A DNA stretch of 64,000 nt from Streptomyces sp. NBC_01016 (GCF_026341035.1 NZ_JAPEOQ010000002.1:2170001-2234000), one strand, 5' to 3'. Positions 53,445 to 63,117 are shown, counted from the stretch's first letter. Notes: generated from the sequence alone by a model not told the origin. Numbers and translations are program-made.

Positions 53445-54797
53445 ATGACCACAGGCGACACAACACCCACCCCTCCAGGTGTCGATGGCCCAGGCGTCAT
53501 CCGCAGGGTGAAGCGATCCGTTCTGCCGATCGCGTTCCTGCTCTACATGTTCAGCTACATGGACCGCTCCACCATCAGCTACGCGGAGCTGACGATGTCG
53601 AAGGACCTCGGCATCGGGCTTGCCACCTACGCGGCGGCAGCTTCCGTGTTCTTCATCGTGTACGTGCTCCTGGAAGTACCGAGCAACATCATCATGGCGA
53701 AGGTCGGAGCCCGCGCCTGGCTCTCGCGCATCGCCGTCACCTGGGGACTCGTCACCCTGCTCACCGGCTTCATCGCCAACACGACCCACCTGTACATCGC
53801 CCGGGTCGCCCTGGGCATCGCGGAGGCGGGACTCTTCCCGGGCCTCGTCCTCTATCTCACCTACTGGTTCCTCAGCCAGGACCGCAGCCGCGCACTGGCC
53901 GGCATGGTGTTCGCCATGCCCGTCGGACTCATCGTCGGCAGTGTGAGCGCCGGCCTGATCCTGGACCACGTCGACTGGTTCGGGCTCGCCTCGTGGCGGT
54001 GGCTGTTCGTCCTGCAGGGCCTGCCGCCGATCCTCCTGGGGCTGTGGACCTTCTTCCGCATGGCCGACCGCCCGGCCAAGGCCCGCTGGCTGAGCAGCGC
54101 CGAATCCACCTGGCTCGACAACGAGATCAACGCCGACTACCAGGCCAGGGACGGCGCCAACGCGGAAGGAGCCGGCCATCCCGAACTGCGCGCCATCAAG
54201 AACCCTCGGGTCCTCCACCTGGCCGTCGTGTCCTTCCTCGGTGGTGTCGGCACCTACGGCATGACCTTCTTCCTCCCGCAGATCGTCGCGCAGCTGGATT
54301 CCGGATACTCACCCACCAACATCGGCTTCATCGGGGCCCTGCCCTACGTGTGCGCGGCGCTGGCCATGCTGTTCGTCGCACGCTTCTCCGACCGCACCGG
54401 CCAACGCAAGGCCGCGGTCATCGGCTGCCTGCTCACCGCCGTCGCGGGACTCGTCCTGACCATGGTCTTCCGCAACGTTCCCGTGCCGGGACTCATCGGC
54501 CTGTGCCTGTTCGCCATCGGCATCGTCTCGTACATCCCGCCCTTCTTCGCCCTGGCCACTGAAGTGCTCAGCCGCGCTCAGAGCGCTGTCGGGTTCGCAG
54601 TCATCAACTCGGTGGCCTCCCTCGGCGGGTTCGTCGGGCCGCTGCTCATCGGAAAGGTGGCCAAGGAGGGCAACACCGCGTTCGGCCTCATCGTGCCGGC
54701 AGTGAGCCTGGCCGTCGCCATCGTGCTGATGGTGTGTCTGCGGCGGGGCGGCGCCTCTGTGCATGAGGCTCCCCAGATCTCGACGGTGACCGGCTGA
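53445..54797 (+). CDS. MFS transporter, anion:cation symporter (ACS) family
   Basis: 450 residues from ATG 53445. RVKRSVLPIAFLLYMFSYMDRSTISYAEL in helix 1, YVLLEVPSNIIMAKVGARAWLSRIAVTWG and LYLTYWFLSQDRSRALAGMVFAMPVG are typical of the ACS group, which takes up phthalate, tartrate, glucarate and other organic anions. The preceding MmgE/PrpD gene supports an organic-acid substrate. Confidence 0.89.
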   Translation: MTTGDTTPTPPGVDGPGVIRRVKRSVLPIAFLLYMFSYMDRSTISYAELTMSKDLGIGLATYAAAASVFFIVYVLLEVPSNIIMAKVGARAWLSRIAVTWGLVTLLTGFIANTTHLYIARVALGIAEAGLFPGLVLYLTYWFLSQDRSRALAGMVFAMPVGLIVGSVSAGLILDHVDWFGLASWRWLFVLQGLPPILLGLWTFFRMADRPAKARWLSSAESTWLDNEINADYQARDGANAEGAGHPELRAIKNPRVLHLAVVSFLGGVGTYGMTFFLPQIVAQLDSGYSPTNIGFIGALPYVCAALAMLFVARFSDRTGQRKAAVIGCLLTAVAGLVLTMVFRNVPVPGLIGLCLFAIGIVSYIPPFFALATEVLSRAQSAVGFAVINSVASLGGFVGPLLIGKVAKEGNTAFGLIVPAVSLAVAIVLMVCLRRGGASVHEAPQISTVTG

Positions 54798-54849
54798 GAG
54801 GGCGTTAAGCCCGCTTTTGATAGCGGCCTCGTCCGGATTGGGTGAGGAA

Positions 54850-54895
54850 CCCCGCGGGGGGAGGCTTCCGCGTCCGGCCGGGGATCTTCGGATCC
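54850..54895 (+). promoter_or_regulatory. Structured leader upstream of the YciI-like gene
   Basis: CCCCGCGGGG (54850-54859) is a perfect palindrome and GGATC-TTCG-GATCC (54882-54895) is a short stem with a UUCG tetraloop. They lie 38-83 bp before the start of the YciI-like gene. No known riboswitch was recognised. Confidence 0.4.
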
Positions 54896-54932
54896 ACCCA
54901 GAAAATTGTTGCCACGATGAAGGAGAGCATTC

Positions 54933-55232
54933 GTGCCGTTCGCAATCAGATTCACCGACCGTGACGGGGTTCGCGAAATGAAGAAAGCGCTCCGTGCGGA
55001 ACATCTCGAATACGTCGAATCGAACAGGTCGCGCATTATCGTGAGTGGAGGCACGTTCCCTGACGGTGATGACTTTCCTGTCGGCGGGATCATCATCCTC
55101 GACGTCGACACCAGGGCGGAAGCCGTCGAATACATCGAGAACGATCCGTTCTTCGTGCACGGCATTTTCTCCGAGTATCTCGTCGAGCGTTTCGTCAAGT
55201 TCATATTCGACGGCAAGAGGGCTGCTGGCTAA
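54933..55232 (+). CDS. YciI-like domain protein
   Basis: 99 residues from GTG 54933, after AAGGAG. It has the YCII fold pattern: FAIRFTDRDGVREMKKALRAEHLEYVESN, then IVSGGTFPDGDDFPVGGIIILDVDTRAEAVEYIENDPFFVHGIFSEYLVERF. Family members include a muconolactone-isomerase-like ferredoxin-fold enzyme and 5-chloromuconolactone dehalogenase. It may act on a small ring or enol intermediate. Precedes the alcohol dehydrogenase by 64 bp. Confidence 0.82.
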   Translation: MPFAIRFTDRDGVREMKKALRAEHLEYVESNRSRIIVSGGTFPDGDDFPVGGIIILDVDTRAEAVEYIENDPFFVHGIFSEYLVERFVKFIFDGKRAAG

Positions 55233-55296
55233 GCACGGTTCCACCGGCTTCGCCGACTGGCGATTCCGTCCATCCCAACAACCCTACGGAGTAACA

Positions 55297-56337
55297 ATGA
55301 AGGGCGCAGTTTTCCTGGGCGACCGCATCGTTGAGCTCAGGGACTTCCCCGACCCGCAGCCCGGCCCCGGTGAGGTCGTCGTCGCCATCAAGGCGTCCGG
55401 CATGTGTGGCAGCGACCTGCACGTGTACCGAGAACAGGCAGGTCGGGCCACCACGTCCGGGGAACACATCAACGGACACGAGCCGGCCGGAGTTGTCCAC
55501 GCCGTGGGCCCTGGTGTGCCACCGGACGCCGCCCGCGTCGGTGACCGTGTCATGGTCCACCACTACATCGGCTGTACGCGGTGCGACCACTGCCGCTCCG
55601 GCTGGCCTCAGATGTGCACCGGGCAGCCGTTCCGTGCCTTCGGCACCCAAGAACACGGCGGACACGCGCCGTTCATGCGGGTGCCCGCCGCGACCCTGGT
55701 CCCGCTCGATGACACGCTGAGCTTCGAGGCGGGAGCCGCCATCGGCTGCGGCACCGGCACCGCCTGGGGAGGCCTGGAGCGCCTCGGCCACATCGGGGGC
55801 AGGAACCTCGCGGTGTTCGGCCAGGGCCCGGTCGGACTCTCCGCGACCATGCTCGCCACGGCACGCGGCGCCCGGGTCGTCGCGATCGACCCGGAGCCGG
55901 CGCGGCGCGCCCACGCCCAACGCTTCGGAGCGGTTGCCGCGATAGACCCGACGGCCGACCAAGCCCCGAAGGCGCTACGGGAGTTGACCGGGGGAGACGG
56001 CGTACCGCTTGTCCTGGAGACCTCGGGCGCCTCATCGGCGATCAGGGACGGAATCGCGGCCCTCGCCCCGTGGGGGAAGGTCTGCCTGGTCGGACTCGGC
56101 GGTGAGGCGCGCTTCGGCACGGTCGACGTGCACCGCAGCCAGATGACTCTCATGACCTCCTGGACGATGTCCATCGTGCAGCAGCGCCAGTGCGCCGCTT
56201 TCATCGCCCGCAACAAGCTCCCGGTCGACGACCTCTTCACCCACCGCTGGCGCCTCGATCAAGTCGTCGAGGCCTACCAGGAGTTCGACCGGCAGGCAGC
56301 CGGAAAGGCAGCCATCGTCTTCGACGACGCCGCGTAG
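55297..56337 (+). CDS. Zinc-dependent alcohol dehydrogenase
   Basis: 346 residues from ATG 55297. Catalytic zinc ligands Cys37 (SGMCGSDLHV) and His61-Glu62 (GHEPAG), structural site GCTRCDHCRSGWPQMC, Rossmann motif FGQGPVGLSATML. It is paralogous to the alcohol dehydrogenase at 36314, with the same segment order and many identical stretches (SGMCGSDLH, RVGDRVMVHHY). Probably the first oxidation step of a second alcohol/aldehyde module that includes the disrupted ALDH. Confidence 0.9.
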   Translation: MKGAVFLGDRIVELRDFPDPQPGPGEVVVAIKASGMCGSDLHVYREQAGRATTSGEHINGHEPAGVVHAVGPGVPPDAARVGDRVMVHHYIGCTRCDHCRSGWPQMCTGQPFRAFGTQEHGGHAPFMRVPAATLVPLDDTLSFEAGAAIGCGTGTAWGGLERLGHIGGRNLAVFGQGPVGLSATMLATARGARVVAIDPEPARRAHAQRFGAVAAIDPTADQAPKALRELTGGDGVPLVLETSGASSAIRDGIAALAPWGKVCLVGLGGEARFGTVDVHRSQMTLMTSWTMSIVQQRQCAAFIARNKLPVDDLFTHRWRLDQVVEAYQEFDRQAAGKAAIVFDDAA

Positions 56338-56376
56338 CAGACACCCGTCTATAGGGCCTCAACGAGGAGAGTCCGC

Positions 56377-57711
56377 ATGACAGACGCAAGCGCCCGACGA
56401 AGGATCATCGGTGGGTCCTTCGGCAACTTCGTGGAGCTGTACGACTTCTTCGTCTACGGCTTCTCGGTGCCCATCCTGGCCTCGCACTTCTTCCCGGCAG
56501 GTGACTCCACGGCAGGACTGCTCAGTACGTTCGCGGTCTACGCCGCCGCTTTCCTGATGCGCCCCGTCGGCGGCATCCTCTTCGGCCGGCTCGGCGACCG
56601 CCTCGGCCGGGTCAGGATGATGGTGGTCACCGTGGTGACCATGGGTGCCTGCACCATGGTCATCGGTCTGGTGCCGACCTACGAACACATCGGCATCGCA
56701 GCCACCGTGCTCCTGGTCGCCGCGCGCCTCGGCCAAGGCCTGTCCATGGGCGGAGAGACCAGCGGCGCCTACAGCTTCCTGCTCGAATCAGCGCCAGAGG
56801 GCCGACGTGCCAGGTGGCTCGGATACGGCGCCGCCATGGCCTTCGCGCCCGCCGCGATCGTCGGCCTGTTCATCGTGGGCCTGCGCAGTGCCATGGGCGA
56901 CGACGTGTTCCAAGACTGGGGCTGGCGCATCCCCTTCATCCTCGGCGGTCTGCTCGGACTGATCGGAGTCCTGCTCCGCGCCCGCCTCAGCGACCCCGAG
57001 GAGTTCGTCGAGGCGCGGAAGACGGAACACGTCAAGGACCCGCTGCGGGCCGTCTTCAGGACCCAGCGGCGCACCATGCTCAACGCCGGACTGCTCTCCT
57101 CGGTCAACGGCCTTGTCACCTACGCACTCAACGGCTACCTGTACACGTATCTGCTCACCGTCGTCGGCCTGGACGAGATCCCCGCGCTGCTCGTCACCTC
57201 AGCGGGGATCGCGGGCGGCGCGATCCTGTATCCCGTGACCGGCGCCATGGCCGACCGCTACGGTCGCAAACCGCTGCTCATCGCTGGCACCCTCTGGACA
57301 GTGGCAGGCATCTACCCCGCCTTCGCGCTCGCTTCCAGCGGCTCCGTCGCGGCCGCCTGCGGCGCCGCCGCCATCCTGATGATCGGCACGGCGCTCACCA
57401 CCACACCACAATTCGCCGTCCAGACAGAGCTGTTCCCGACGTCGATGCGCTACTCCGGGCATGCGATTGCCACCAACCTCGGCAACGCACTCTTCGGTGG
57501 CACCGTCGCACTCATCTCGGGAGTACTGGTGAGTGCGACCGGATCCTCCGTGGCGCCCGCCTTCTACATCATGGGCGTGAGCGTGTTCGCCTTCGTCGTC
57601 GTGCTGTTCACACCAGAGACGAAGGACTTCGACCTCCGGCACTCGCGCGTCAGGGCCCCCGGTGCGTGCCACGAGGACCGCTCGGCAAAGGAGCCGACTC
57701 AAGCTGGCTGA
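56377..57711 (+). CDS. MFS transporter, metabolite:H+ symporter (MHS) family
   Basis: 444 residues from ATG 56377, 39 bp after the alcohol dehydrogenase. SFGNFVELYDFFVYGFSVPIL, LFGRLGDRLGRVRMMVV, GLSMGGETSGAYSFLLE and QTELFPTSMRYSGHAIATNLG are MHS features. It probably imports the substrate of this module. It is distinct from the MHS member at 47100 (different helix 1). Confidence 0.88.
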   Translation: MTDASARRRIIGGSFGNFVELYDFFVYGFSVPILASHFFPAGDSTAGLLSTFAVYAAAFLMRPVGGILFGRLGDRLGRVRMMVVTVVTMGACTMVIGLVPTYEHIGIAATVLLVAARLGQGLSMGGETSGAYSFLLESAPEGRRARWLGYGAAMAFAPAAIVGLFIVGLRSAMGDDVFQDWGWRIPFILGGLLGLIGVLLRARLSDPEEFVEARKTEHVKDPLRAVFRTQRRTMLNAGLLSSVNGLVTYALNGYLYTYLLTVVGLDEIPALLVTSAGIAGGAILYPVTGAMADRYGRKPLLIAGTLWTVAGIYPAFALASSGSVAAACGAAAILMIGTALTTTPQFAVQTELFPTSMRYSGHAIATNLGNALFGGTVALISGVLVSATGSSVAPAFYIMGVSVFAFVVVLFTPETKDFDLRHSRVRAPGACHEDRSAKEPTQAG

Positions 57712-58830
57712 CACCACACTCGGCCCCAACTGGTCAGGAACCAAACCCCACACCGCACCATGGAGGAACTCGATGCACCGGCACACCCGCTACGACCGTC
57801 TCTTCATCGGAGGTGAGTGGGTCGAGCCCGCGACCGCAGAGCGGATCGATGTGATCTCCCCGGTCACTGAGGAGCCGGTCGCTTCCATTCCGTCAGGCTC
57901 GCCGGCCGACATGGATCGCGCGGTGGCGGCAGCCCGCGCCGCGTTCGACGGCGGCTGGGCGACCAGCCCGATCGAGGAACGTATCGGCGTCCTGCAGCGG
58001 TTGCGCAACGGGATCGAGGCGAACAGTGAGGAATTGGCGCAGCTGATCACCCAGGAGATGGGCTGCCCGATCACGCAGTCACGCACCATCCAGGTGGTCG
58101 CGCCGCTCGGCGTCCTCGACACCTACTTGAGCCTCGCGCGCGACTTCCGCTTCGACGAGGTGCGGCGATCCCTCAACGGTGCGGCCGCGCTGGTCACTCG
58201 GGAACCGGTGGGCGTGGTCGCCGCCGTCATTCCGTGGAACATGCCGTTGTCCATCGCTGTCCAGAAGATCGCGCCCGCGCTCCTGGCCGGTTGCACGGTG
58301 GTGCTGAAGCCCTCGCCCGAGGCGCCGCTCAGCTCCTACCGTCTCGTCGAGCTGCTCACCGAGGCCGGCCTACCGCCCGGTGTGGTGAACATGGTGCCCG
58401 CCGACCGCGAGGCCAGTGAGTACCTCGTCACCCACCTCGACGTGGACAAGGTGTCGTTCACCGGATCCTCTGTGGCCGGCCGCCGCATCGCCGCCCTGTG
58501 CGGCCAGGACCTGCGGCGCGTCAGCCTCGAACTGGGCGGCAAGTCAGCCGCGTTGATCCTCGACGACGCCGACTTGGACCAGGCCGTCGAAGCGCTGCGC
58601 CTCGGCTCCTTCCGCAACAGCGGGCAGATCTGCACCCTGAAGACACGCATCCTCGTCTCGCCGCGCCGCCACCAGGAACTGCTGGACCGACTGGTGGCCC
58701 TCGTCGAGTCCATGCCGCTCGGCGATCCTGGACGCCCCGAGACCCATATCGGCCCGCTGGTCAGCGCGCGCCAACGAGGGGTGGTCGAGAAGTACCTGGC
58801 CATCGCCCGCGACGAGGGCACTAAGAGCTC

Positions 58831-59648
58831 CTAACAGAGGCGTTGTACGTGGCGGTGGGTGATCAGACACACGGCCAGGCCGAGGAATGCTTCATGTATG
58901 TCATCGCGTCGCTCCCAGCGGATGCGCAGGCGACGAAAGCCGTGCAGCCAGGCGATCGTGCGCTCGACCACGTACCGGAAGGTGCCCAGTCCGGTGCCGT
59001 GCGGCTGGCCGCGTTCGGCGATCACCGGGCGGATGCCGCGCTGTCGTACCTGGCGGCGGTAGATGTCGTGGTCGTAGCCGCGGTCGGCGAACAGCAAGTC
59101 CGGCCGCTTGCGTGGCCGTCCGACCGTTCCCGCCACGGCGGGGACCTTGTCGAGCAGGGGCAGGAGCTGAGTGACGTCGTTGCGGTTCCCGCCGGTCAGC
59201 GACACTGCGAGCGGGATGCCCTGGCCGTCGGTGAGCACGTGGTGCTTGCTGCCCGGCCGTGCGCGGTCGACCGGGCTCGGCCCGCTTTTGGGCCCCGCCG
59301 AGCGGCCCGCACGTGCGAGGAATCGATCACCGCCCGGGACCAGTCCAGCTTGCCCGCCGACCGTAGCTTCTTCAGCAGCACCAGGTGCAGTTCGTCCCAC
59401 ACGCCCGCCTCGTTCCAGGCGGCGAGCCGGCGCCAGCAGGTCATGCCCGAGCCGAAGCCCAACTCCTGGGGCAGGTACTCCCATTGGATGCCGGTGTGCA
59501 GCACGAAGAGGATCCCGCACAGTGCCTGCCGGTCCGGGACCCGCGGTCTGCCCTCGACCTTCTTCGGGCCCGGCTTCGGCAGCAACGGCTCGATCATCGA
59601 CCACAGTTCGTCCGACACGATCCATGGCCGCGACTGACGCTCTCCCAT
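58831..59648 (-). CDS. IS5-family DDE transposase made by -1 frameshift
   Basis: I chose ATG 59648 (MGERQSRPWIVSDELWSMIEP). Frame 1 has VPDRQALCGILFVLHTGIQWEYLP and the first Asp in RAVIDSSHVRA. On the coding strand C CCA AAA (59292-59286) is a slippery heptamer in the correct register. After a -1 shift the protein continues SGPSPVDRARPGSKHHVLTD, then the second Asp in LLFADRGYDHD and the Glu in FRYVVERTIAWLHGFRRL. It ends at TAG 58831-58833. Fusion length is about 272 residues. Both halves are intact, so the element is probably active or recently so. Confidence 0.86.
59286..59292 (-). promoter_or_regulatory. Probable -1 frameshift site in the second transposase
   Basis: The coding strand reads C CCA AAA, an X XXY YYZ slippery sequence with codon boundaries in the right places for a -1 shift that joins the two transposase frames. 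Confidence 0.6.
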
Positions 59649-60191
59649 GACCAGACCTACGGACAGACAGACCGAAACACTCATGATCAGCAGCTTTTGT
59701 TAGAGCCTTTAAGGCGGTGGTCGGTGGCGGCCGTCCCCAGGACCTTTCGCGGGGCTGGTACGTCGAACCGACGGTGCTCACCGGGGTCGAGCCGGGCATG
59801 CGCATTGCGCAGGAAGAGATCTTTGGCCCGGTCGCCTCGGTCCTCACCTACGCCGACGAGGACGACGCTGTCGCGATCGCCAACCACTCCACGTACGGCC
59901 TGAGCGGCGCCGTCTTCACCTCCGACGTCGATCACGGCCTGGACATCGCGCGTCGGATCAGGACCGGCATGGTCGAGCTCAACGGCAACCCGTCCGGACC
60001 CGGAGCCCCGATGGGCGGCTTCAAGGGGAGCGGCCTCGGCCGGGAGAACGGACCCGAAGGCCTGGCAACGTACACCGAGTTGAAGTCGATCGGCCTGCCA
60101 CAGGAAGTGGCGGACCGACTCGCGTAAGCCAGCGACGGTCGCCCGCATCAACAGCCCCTGAGCAACGAACCACCCCCACCGAGGTACCTAC

Positions 60192-61583
60192 ATGGCCTTC
60201 CCGACCAACGACATCGTCCACCACCTGGCGGCGTGCGCCGCCGAGACCCGGTACGAGGACCTTCCGCCCGAGGCCGCCGAAGCGGCCAAGAAGAGCATCC
60301 TGGACACACTCGGAGTGATCCTCGCGGCCAGCGGCACTGAGCCGGCCGTGCGCGGTGTCATCGACCTGGTCCGGGAGGGCGGCGGCCGCCCGGAGGCATC
60401 CGTCCTCGCCTTCGGCGGGAAGGTCCCGGCCATGGCGGCGGCGTTCGCCAACGGCGCCATGGCGCACTGCCTCGACTACGACGACCAGACCCCGTGGGGC
60501 CAGCACTGCTCCAGCTCGATCGTCCCGGCCGCGTTCGCGGTCGCGGAACGGCAGGGCGGTGTCCGTGGCGCCGACCTCATTGCCGCGGTCGCGGCCGGGC
60601 AGGACCTGTTCGCCCGTTTGCGCCGCAACGTCGGCTGGCGCAAGGACTGGAACCTGTCGACCGTGCTGGGAGTATTCGCCGCGACTGCGGCGGCAGGCCG
60701 CGTACTCGGCCTGTCCGGTGAGCGTCTGGCGGACGCCCTGGGCACCGCGAGCATGCAGTCCAGCGGCGTCATGGAGGTGGTCGCGGGAACAGGCAGCGAC
60801 CTACGAGCCATGTACGCGGGTTTCTCCGCCAGGGGAGCGGTCACCGCAGCCCTCCTCGCCCAGAAGGGCATCACAGGTGTCCCGGATCTCTTCGAAGGCG
60901 AACACGGCGTTTTCCGCACGTACTTCGGGGGCGTCTACGACCGCGAAGCGATCCTCGCCGACCTGGGAACGGACTACCAGGGCGGCGGAACGCTCTACAA
61001 GCCCTGGCCGGCGGTCGGCACCGCCCACAGCCACATCCACGCCACCATCGGCCTCATGACCGACCACGGCCTGGCCACGGACGACATCGACGAGATCCGC
61101 GTCCACGTCGGTGACTACCACGACCTGATGTGCCGTCCCCTCGACGCCCGTAGAGCCCCGTCCACGCTCGTCGACGCAAAGTTCAGCCTCCCGTTCCTGG
61201 TGGCCGTTGCCGCCGTCCGCGGCACCGTCCGGGTGTCGGACTTCCTGCCTGAGGCGCTGCGGGACACCGAGGTACTGGACGTGGCTCGCAGGGTCGTCCC
61301 CGTACCCGACAAGAGCCTTGACTGGACGATGGAACTCCCGCCGGGGCGTGTGGAGTTGGTGCTGAGTGACGGCCGGCGTGTCAGCCGCACCGGCACCGGT
61401 GTTCCGGGTAGTACCGAGGCGCCGATGATGTGGGGCGACATCACCCGCAAGTTCGAGGACTGCGCGTCGGCGGCTGTGACTGCTCCGGGCTCGGACAAGG
61501 TCCGCAGCGCGGTGCGGCTGGTCCGTGACCTCGACGCGGTGGACGACGTCACGGAGGTGGTCCGGGCTCTCGCCGCGAACTGA
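60192..61583 (+). CDS. MmgE/PrpD-family protein (second copy)
   Basis: 463 residues from ATG 60192. It closely follows the paralog at 51959: KKSILDTLGVILAASGTEP, FANGAMAHCLDYDDQTPWGQH, NVGWRKDWNLSTVLGVFAATAAAGR and LYKPWPAVGTAHSHIHATIGLM. It follows the disrupted ALDH by 64 bp and may have been co-transcribed with it, so the insertion could be polar. Retention of two paralogs suggests two related substrates or a duplicated module. Confidence 0.9.
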   Translation: MAFPTNDIVHHLAACAAETRYEDLPPEAAEAAKKSILDTLGVILAASGTEPAVRGVIDLVREGGGRPEASVLAFGGKVPAMAAAFANGAMAHCLDYDDQTPWGQHCSSSIVPAAFAVAERQGGVRGADLIAAVAAGQDLFARLRRNVGWRKDWNLSTVLGVFAATAAAGRVLGLSGERLADALGTASMQSSGVMEVVAGTGSDLRAMYAGFSARGAVTAALLAQKGITGVPDLFEGEHGVFRTYFGGVYDREAILADLGTDYQGGGTLYKPWPAVGTAHSHIHATIGLMTDHGLATDDIDEIRVHVGDYHDLMCRPLDARRAPSTLVDAKFSLPFLVAVAAVRGTVRVSDFLPEALRDTEVLDVARRVVPVPDKSLDWTMELPPGRVELVLSDGRRVSRTGTGVPGSTEAPMMWGDITRKFEDCASAAVTAPGSDKVRSAVRLVRDLDAVDDVTEVVRALAAN

Positions 61584-61953
61584 GGCGAGGGCACGTCTCG
61601 ACGCTGAACTCGTCCTGTGTATACGTTCGCCACGCTTCATGGCCCTGTGGGGGGCGAAACTTGTTGCTGCCGGTCAGGCTGTGTATCTGTACTCGCTGAT
61701 GTCGCCGCCGAGGACTCGACTGTGCAGGAGTCGGCATTCTCCGCGAGGAACTCGGATTTGATGGCATTGCTGCAGCCGGATGCGTCCGGAGCGGTTTGTA
61801 GGAGCGCTTTCGGGGATCGCAGGTGGCTGGTACTGAGCTTGCAGCGCGGGTTGCCAGAGTTCTTGGAGGCGAGCGCCCACCGGCTGCCGTCGGGATAACG
61901 GCTCCCCTTGACATACGGATGCCAGCACCGACTGACATGACTCGATTGGGAGA
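61584..61953. other. Gene-poor boundary at the right end of the island
   Basis: About 370 bp lie between the converging MmgE/PrpD gene and the hypothetical gene at 61954. Short frames exist but none matches a family I know. I saw no strong hairpin and no clear attachment site. Confidence 0.4.
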
Positions 61954-63117
61954 TCAACTCCGCTCGTGTTCCCCGCTGTCCGGTTCGCTTTCTCCGGTCA
62001 GGGTGTCCATCGCGTAGGGGTGGACGTAGCGGCCGTCGTTGAAGGGCTTGAACCAGTCGGCGAGCCCCATGGGTGCGATCCGCAGCATCTCGCCGACGGG
62101 GCTGTCCTCGATGCCGTCGGCGGCGTCGTCGTACAGCCATTCATGGTCCATGTCCTCGTACACGAGGTCGGCGAAGCAGTCGAGAGCCTGCTCGACACCG
62201 TCGTCGAGCAGGCCGAAGGTCTCCAGGCAGACCTTCGCCTCGTTCAGCAGGAGCCGCAGTGCCAGTTCCTCTGTGACACAGCTCAGCTGGGTGAAGGTGC
62301 CCTGCGTGAACCGGGTGGTCATGGCGATCATGGTGACCAGGAAGCGGCGGGCGAACTGTTCGTCGTAGCGCAGGGCGTAGCGGCGGGGCAGGTCCTCCAG
62401 GTGCCACAGCACGTCTTCGCACTCGGCGACGTTGGTGTCCGCTTCGGTGAGGGTGTGGACGTCCATGAACAGCTGGTCGATCATCACGTCTGTGGCCCAG
62501 ATCAGGGCGCCGGCGGCCAGTTGAGCGTCTTCATCCGCGGTGCCCTCGTAGTCGCCGAATTCCTCATCTTCTTTGTCCTCTTCGGTGATCACGCCGAACA
62601 TCTGCGGTCCGAAGGCTTTGAGCTGGGGTGCGAGGGCCAGCATCTGGCGGCGGGTCTTCTCGGAATCCGCCGCGATCTCCGCCTCACTCGGTGCGGATGT
62701 GTGGGTGGTCTGGGCCAGGTGGGCGCGTCGCGACGCTGGGTCAGGGGCGGGGGTTTCCGGGCCCGTTGCGGCGTCCAGGCTTTCCTGGGCAAGCTCCGGG
62801 TGGAGCTGAACTTCGCACTTCTCGACGGTCCACTCGGCAAGCAACTCCGTGCGTTCCAGGAGCTCTTGGACGAGGGCGCGGACTGCTTCCTCGGCGATCT
62901 CCAGCGTGGGGGCGTGCGCGAAGACCTTCAGTAGTGCGCCGCCGGGGTGGACGGCGACGAGGCTGTCGACGACCTCCACCTCCATGCCGTCCCGGCCCTC
63001 GATGCCTTCGACGGCGTCGAATCCTTGCTCCAGCAGCGCGATGGCCCCGACGCGCTGCAACTCGTCCATCTCCGGGGCGCCTTCGGAGGTCTGGGTGTCT
63101 ACGGTCACGACATACAT
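61954..63117 (-). CDS. Acidic hypothetical protein
   Basis: 387 residues from ATG 63117. The N-terminal 100 residues have an alpha/beta pattern (MYVVTVDTQTSEGAPEMDELQRVGAIALLEQGF) that ends in AVRALVQELLERTELLAEWTVEKCEVQLHPELAQESL. A low-complexity Pro/Ala linker follows. The C-terminal 200 residues are helical and very acidic (TEEDKEDEEFGDYEG; EDVLWHLEDLPRRYALRYDEQFARRFLVTMIAMTTRF; YEDMDHEWLYDDAADG). No enzyme motif was recognised. It may be a structural or regulatory protein unrelated to the catabolic island. Confidence 0.72.
   Translation of the reverse strand: MYVVTVDTQTSEGAPEMDELQRVGAIALLEQGFDAVEGIEGRDGMEVEVVDSLVAVHPGGALLKVFAHAPTLEIAEEAVRALVQELLERTELLAEWTVEKCEVQLHPELAQESLDAATGPETPAPDPASRRAHLAQTTHTSAPSEAEIAADSEKTRRQMLALAPQLKAFGPQMFGVITEEDKEDEEFGDYEGTADEDAQLAAGALIWATDVMIDQLFMDVHTLTEADTNVAECEDVLWHLEDLPRRYALRYDEQFARRFLVTMIAMTTRFTQGTFTQLSCVTEELALRLLLNEAKVCLETFGLLDDGVEQALDCFADLVYEDMDHEWLYDDAADGIEDSPVGEMLRIAPMGLADWFKPFNDGRYVHPYAMDTLTGESEPDSGEHERS

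Larger units (their letters stand above)
58826..59709 (-). mobile_element. IS5-family insertion sequence inside the ALDH gene (884 bp)
   Basis: TAAG lies at both junctions (58822-58825 and 59710-59713), as expected for a duplicated target, and the host frame is restored when one copy is removed. The ends are imperfect inverted copies: AGCTCCTAACA at the left and the complement of GGCTCTAACA at the right. It carries one transposase on the minus strand in two frames. It belongs to a different subgroup from the element at 373-1377, because sequence, length and ends all differ. Confidence 0.9.
57773..60127 (+). pseudogene. Aldehyde dehydrogenase split by an insertion sequence
   Basis: The 5' part runs from ATG 57773 (after GGAGGA) with WNMPLSIAVQKIAPALLAG, FTGSSVAGRRI, Glu in LELGGKSAALIL and Cys in NSGQICTLKTR, and ends DEGTKSS then TAA, created by the inserted element. 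The 3' part resumes at 59714 with AVVGGG and contains EEIFGPVASVL and GGFKGSGLGRENG, ending at 60127. Removing 58826-59709 and one TAAG copy joins DEGTK to AVVGGG in frame, giving a normal 488-residue ALDH. The truncated 353-residue product keeps the catalytic Cys but lacks the C-terminal fold, so the gene is probably inactive. Confidence 0.9.

Noticed and set aside
54850-54895. A known riboswitch upstream of the YciI-like gene
   Set aside because: Two small stems are present, but they match no riboswitch consensus I know, so I list only a structured leader.
51959-61583. A methylcitrate (propionate) pathway
   Set aside because: The MmgE/PrpD genes suggest it, but there is no methylcitrate synthase, methylisocitrate lyase or propionyl-CoA gene in the window.
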